This document shows positions 61,003 to 64,000 of a stretch of 64,000 nucleotides of DNA, piece by piece. The notes below the pieces were generated by a model. It was given only the letters and a program-made list of their open reading frames with translations. It was not told where the DNA came from and searched no databases. The stretch comes from CAJXYS01 sp913063035 (lineage in GTDB: Bacteria; Pseudomonadota; Alphaproteobacteria; Rhodobacterales; Rhodobacteraceae): assembly GCF_050586465.1 (NCBI RefSeq), contig NZ_JBOCEG010000004.1, forward strand, positions 186,001 through 250,000, written 5' to 3'. Made by a program: the position numbers and the translations under genes. Position 1 is the first letter of the stretch. The number at the start of each line of letters is the position of its first letter.

Positions 61003-61437
61003 ATGACGCAAGACGCATTCGGCCCGGAAGACGCCAAGCGGCTGCTGCAGGAGGTCTTTGCACCCTGGGTGGCGGAGATCGGGTTGGAACCGCTTGTCTT
61101 TTCGGATCGTCAGGCGCGCTTTCGGTTGCCGGAAAACCCGCGGCTTGCCCTGCGCGGCGGGCCGGGGCAGGGGGTGCTCTGCGGCCAGGCGGTCGCGGCG
61201 GTGGCGGATACGGCGGTGGTGCTGGCGCTTTCCGGGGCCAATGGACGTTTCCGCGTCTGCACCACGGTGGACCTGTCGGTCAGTTTCATCCGTCCGCTAT
61301 CCGGACCGGCCGAGGTAACGGTCGATATCGAGAGCAACGGCCGCAAGATGGCGGTGGCGCGGGTGAGCCTGCGCGCCGAGGGCGCGGAGAAGGCGGCGGC
61401 CCTTGCCACCGCCACCTTCATGTATCTCGAGGACTGA
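61003..61437 (+). CDS. PaaI-type hotdog-fold acyl-CoA thioesterase
   Basis: A 144-residue thioesterase with the hotdog core CGQAVAAVADTAVVLALSG and CTTVDLSVSFIRPLSG. PaaI enzymes release CoA from dead-end phenylacetate intermediates. ATG follows GGGAGGA. Convergent with paaZ, stops 4 bp apart. The N-terminal part differs from E. coli PaaI, so a generic thioesterase role is possible. Confidence 0.82.
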   Translation: MTQDAFGPEDAKRLLQEVFAPWVAEIGLEPLVFSDRQARFRLPENPRLALRGGPGQGVLCGQAVAAVADTAVVLALSGANGRFRVCTTVDLSVSFIRPLSGPAEVTVDIESNGRKMAVARVSLRAEGAEKAAALATATFMYLED

Positions 61438-61441
61438 CGCC

Positions 61442-63472
61442 TCAGAAGGCGTTCATCGTCAGCAGCTCGTATTCCGCCACGGTCTCGTCGTCCTGGTTGG
61501 TGACGGTCACGTGCCAGCGGACCTCGCCGTAGTCGTCGGTGCGCTTGGTCTTGCGCTTGACCGTGAGCCGCACCTTGATGCTGTCACCGGGACTGACCGG
61601 TTTCTCGAAGCGCAGGCCGTCCAGGCCGGTATTGGCCAGCACCGGCCCCGGCGCCGGTTCCACGAAGAGCCCGGCCGCGAAGGACAGCAGCAGGTAGCCA
61701 TGCGCGACGCGTCCCGGGAAGAACGGGTTCGCGGCGGCGGCCTCCTCGTCCATGTGGGCGTAGAAGGTGTCGCCGGTGAACGCGGCGAAATGCTCGATAT
61801 CCTCCAGCGTGATCTCGCGTGGTTCGGTATAGAGCGTCTCGCCCACCTGCAGATCCCCGAAGCGCCGGGTGAAGGGATGCGCCGGGCCCTCGATCTCGCG
61901 CGCGCCGGGCATCCAGGTCTCGCCCACGGCCGACAGGATGTCGGGGCTGCCCTGGATCGCGGTGCGCTGCATGTAGTGCATCACGCCGCGCACGCCGCCC
62001 ATTTCCTCGCCGCCGCCGGCGCGGCCGGGGCCGCCATGGACCATGTGCGGCAGGGGCGAGCCATGGCCGGTGGAGTCCTTCATCGAGTCGCGGTTGTTGA
62101 AGTAGATCCGGCCGTGATACGCGCCCGCGCCCATGGCGATCTCGCGCGCGACATCGCGGTCATGGGTGATGACCGAGGCCACGAGGCTGCCCTGTCCGCG
62201 ATTGGCGATCTCGATCGCGTGGCCGATGTCGCGGTAGCCCATGACGGTCGAGACGGGGCCGAAGGCCTCGGTGTCGTGGACCTTCTCGGCCGCGTCGGGA
62301 TCTCGGCAGCAGAACAGCATCGGCGGCAGGAAAGCGCCCTTGTCGCGGTCGGCGCCATGGACCTCGAAGTTCTCCGGGTCACCGAAGACGCGCTCGGCCT
62401 CGGTGCCGATGATCGCGGCCTTTTCCAGCACGTCCGCGCGCTGGTCGGCCGAGACCAGTGCCCCCATGCGGGTGTCCGCGTCGCGGGGATCGCCGATGGT
62501 GGTCCGGGCCAGCTTGGCCGAGATCCCCGCGTTCACGGCGTCGACCTGCCCCTCGGGCACGATGATGCGCCGGATCGCGGTGCATTTCTGCCCCGCCTTG
62601 GCGGTCATCTCGCGCACGACCTCTTTCACGAAGAGATCGAATTCCGGCGTCTCCGGCACCGCGTCGGGACCGAGGATCGAGGCGTTGAGACTGTCCTGTT
62701 CGGCCACGAAGCGCACCGAGTTCCGCAGGATGTTCGGGGTCGATCGCAGGCTGAGCGCCGTCGACGCCGAGCCCGTGAAGCTGACCACGTCCTGGCAGCC
62801 GAGCCGGTCGAGCAGGTCGCCCGTGCCGCCGGCGATGAACTGCAGCGCCCCCTCGGGCAGAAGACCCGAGTCGAGCATCATGCGCACCGCGGCCTCGGTG
62901 ACGTAGCTGGTCGCCGTGGCCGGCTTCACGATCGCCGGGACCCCCGCCAGCAGGGTCGGCGCCAGTTTTTCCAGCATGCCCCAGACCGGGAAGTTGAAGG
63001 CGTTGATATGCACCGCCACGCCCTGCAGCGGCGTGCAGATATGCTGGCCGAGGAAACTGCCCGAACGCGAGAGCTGTTCGACGCCCCCGTCGAGATAGAC
63101 ATGGGCGTCCGGCATCTCGCGCCGGCCCTTGGAAGCGAAGACGAACATGGTGCCGATGCCGCCGTCGATGTCGATCAGGTGGTCCTTCTGCGTGGCGCCG
63201 GTGTCGAAGGACAGATCATATAGCGGCTGCTTGCGGTCCGAGAGATAGGCGGCGAGCGCCTTCAGCATGCGCGCCCGGTCGTGAAAGGTCATCCTGCGCA
63301 GGGCCGGCCCGCCAACCTCGCGGGCATGGTCGAGCATCGATTGCACGTCGAGCCCGCGGTTGCCGGCCTCGGCGATGGTGTCTCCGGTGATGGCGCTGGC
63401 GATCGGGCGGGCGCCGGCGCCCGGCGCGATCCATTCGCCTGCGGCAAAGCTGCTGATCTGCATGATCGTCAT
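61442..63472 (-). CDS. paaZ: Bifunctional oxepin-CoA hydrolase / semialdehyde dehydrogenase PaaZ
   Basis: A 676-residue ring-opening enzyme of aerobic phenylacetate breakdown. Aldehyde dehydrogenase domain (about 1-520) with Glu258 (VAEQDSLN) and Cys297 (KAGQKCTAI); MaoC-like hydratase (about 545-676) with FTGDTFYAHMDEEAA and FFPGRVAHGYLLLS. ATG at 63472 follows AGGGGA. The PaaABCDE epoxidase genes are not in this window. Confidence 0.95.
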   Translation of the reverse strand: MTIMQISSFAAGEWIAPGAGARPIASAITGDTIAEAGNRGLDVQSMLDHAREVGGPALRRMTFHDRARMLKALAAYLSDRKQPLYDLSFDTGATQKDHLIDIDGGIGTMFVFASKGRREMPDAHVYLDGGVEQLSRSGSFLGQHICTPLQGVAVHINAFNFPVWGMLEKLAPTLLAGVPAIVKPATATSYVTEAAVRMMLDSGLLPEGALQFIAGGTGDLLDRLGCQDVVSFTGSASTALSLRSTPNILRNSVRFVAEQDSLNASILGPDAVPETPEFDLFVKEVVREMTAKAGQKCTAIRRIIVPEGQVDAVNAGISAKLARTTIGDPRDADTRMGALVSADQRADVLEKAAIIGTEAERVFGDPENFEVHGADRDKGAFLPPMLFCCRDPDAAEKVHDTEAFGPVSTVMGYRDIGHAIEIANRGQGSLVASVITHDRDVAREIAMGAGAYHGRIYFNNRDSMKDSTGHGSPLPHMVHGGPGRAGGGEEMGGVRGVMHYMQRTAIQGSPDILSAVGETWMPGAREIEGPAHPFTRRFGDLQVGETLYTEPREITLEDIEHFAAFTGDTFYAHMDEEAAAANPFFPGRVAHGYLLLSFAAGLFVEPAPGPVLANTGLDGLRFEKPVSPGDSIKVRLTVKRKTKRTDDYGEVRWHVTVTNQDDETVAEYELLTMNAF

Positions 63473-63535
63473 GGTGTCGTCCCCTGTCTGGGTTAGGTCA
63501 GGAAAGGCTCCGCCCGTCCGCCGGGGCGGTGGGCG

Positions 63536-63558
63536 GCCGCCGCGCCCGGCGCGGCGGC
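63536..63558 (-). terminator. Possible hairpin after TRAP permease
   Basis: GCCGCCGCG and CGCGGCGGC form a 9-bp stem beyond the permease stop. No U-run, so function is uncertain. Confidence 0.35.
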
Positions 63559-63581
63559 AATCGGGTCGGGTCGTGCGCGGC

Positions 63582-64000
63582 TCAGCCCATCTGGTTCGGC
63601 AGGAACAGGACCAGCGCCGGGATCAGCACGATCAGGGCAAGGCGCAGGATGTCGGCGATCCAGAACGGCGTGACGCCCCGGAAGATCGTGCCCGTCGTCA
63701 CGTCGCCCACGACGCCGCGCAGGATGAAGACGTTGAGTCCCACCGGCGGGGTGATCAGGCTGATCTCGGTGACCACCACGACCACGATGCCGAACCAGAC
63801 CGGGTCGAAGCCAAGCTCGGTCACCAGCGGGAAGAAGATCGGCACCGTCAGCAGCAGCATCGAGAGGCTTTCGAAAACCATGCCGAGCACGATGTAGATC
63901 AGCAGGATCAGCGCCATCACCGCCATCGGCGAGACCGCGTTCTCGGTCACCAGCGTGATCAGTTCGGTGGGCAGACCCGCGAGGTTCACGAAGTTCGAGA
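63582..64000 (-). CDS. TRAP transporter large permease, N-terminus outside window
   Basis: Only the last 138 or so residues are present and the frame stays open at the edge. Hydrophobic helices with YIVLGMVFESLSMLLLTVPIFFPLV, WFGIVVVVVTEISLITPPVGLNVFIL and the C-terminal IADILRLALIVLIPALVLFLP are the DctM end signature. Close to paaZ; it may import an aromatic or other organic acid. Confidence 0.9.
   Translation of the reverse strand, partial: SNFVNLAGLPTELITLVTENAVSPMAVMALILLIYIVLGMVFESLSMLLLTVPIFFPLVTELGFDPVWFGIVVVVVTEISLITPPVGLNVFILRGVVGDVTTGTIFRGVTPFWIADILRLALIVLIPALVLFLPNQMG

Noticed and set aside
1..64000. CRISPR arrays, tRNA or rRNA genes, insertion sequences, prophage
   Set aside because: No regularly spaced repeats, cloverleaf genes, transposase or integrase motifs were found on reading both strands.

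Overview
The window is a contiguous piece of a high-GC alphaproteobacterial chromosome, most likely a Rhodobacterales (roseobacter-type) bacterium. Support comes from the FnrL/ccoNOQP/ccoGHIS/hemN gene set with TTGAN-type FNR boxes, the ffs-dnaX-ybaB-recR block, an ectABC-ask osmolyte operon, several TRAP transporter genes, and high GC with tight ATGA-overlapped operons. Ectoine synthesis suggests a salt-exposed habitat. No tRNA, rRNA, CRISPR array, insertion sequence or prophage was seen; it reads as stable core and accessory chromosome.

Layout. 1-2.7 kb: SDR fragment, RsmC-like methyltransferase, ClpS, HAD hydrolase. 2.9-6 kb: D,D-carboxypeptidase with SPOR tail, FAH-family hydrolase, GT8 glycosyltransferase. 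6-18.3 kb: a microaerobic respiration locus: ccoGHIS, a LysR gene with a tiny divergent ORF, ccoNOQP, a universal stress protein, fnrL and hemN, with four FNR-type boxes between them. 18.3-24.1 kb: yejABEF-type peptide ABC importer. 24.3-30 kb: a tandem membrane-anchored cytochrome c, pheA, an SRPBCC protein, nudC and a CpdB-like nucleotidase. 30-33 kb: SRP RNA, dnaX, ybaB, recR. 33-37.6 kb: lipoprotein, EamA transporter, then hemF, hemE and hemC.

37.7-49.3 kb is a sugar-type catabolic region: FAD-linked dehydrogenase, Gfo/Idh/MocA oxidoreductase, FucI/AraA-like isomerase, LacD/YihT-like class I aldolase, PfkB kinase, a MauG-like di-heme protein coupled to the kinase, a TRAP transporter (dctQMP) and a DeoR regulator. 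The isomerase-kinase-aldolase trio has the logic of an EMP-like route and resembles sulfo-EMP2 sulfoglycolysis, but the substrate is not proven. 49.4-54 kb: ectR and ectABC-ask. 54-56.5 kb: a LigD end-joining enzyme split into three overlapping genes (PE, LIG, POL). 56.7-60 kb: mnmH and an NDH-SelD fusion for selenium-modified tRNA. 60-64 kb: PaaX-type regulator, PaaI-like thioesterase, paaZ and the end of a TRAP large permease.

Functional links: FnrL probably coordinates the cbb3 oxidase, its assembly genes, the stress protein and anaerobic heme synthesis (hemN), complemented by aerobic hemF. Two near-identical inverted copies of a palindromic element sit between convergent gene ends (37.6 kb and 57.7 kb) and look like a dispersed bidirectional terminator or REP-type repeat.
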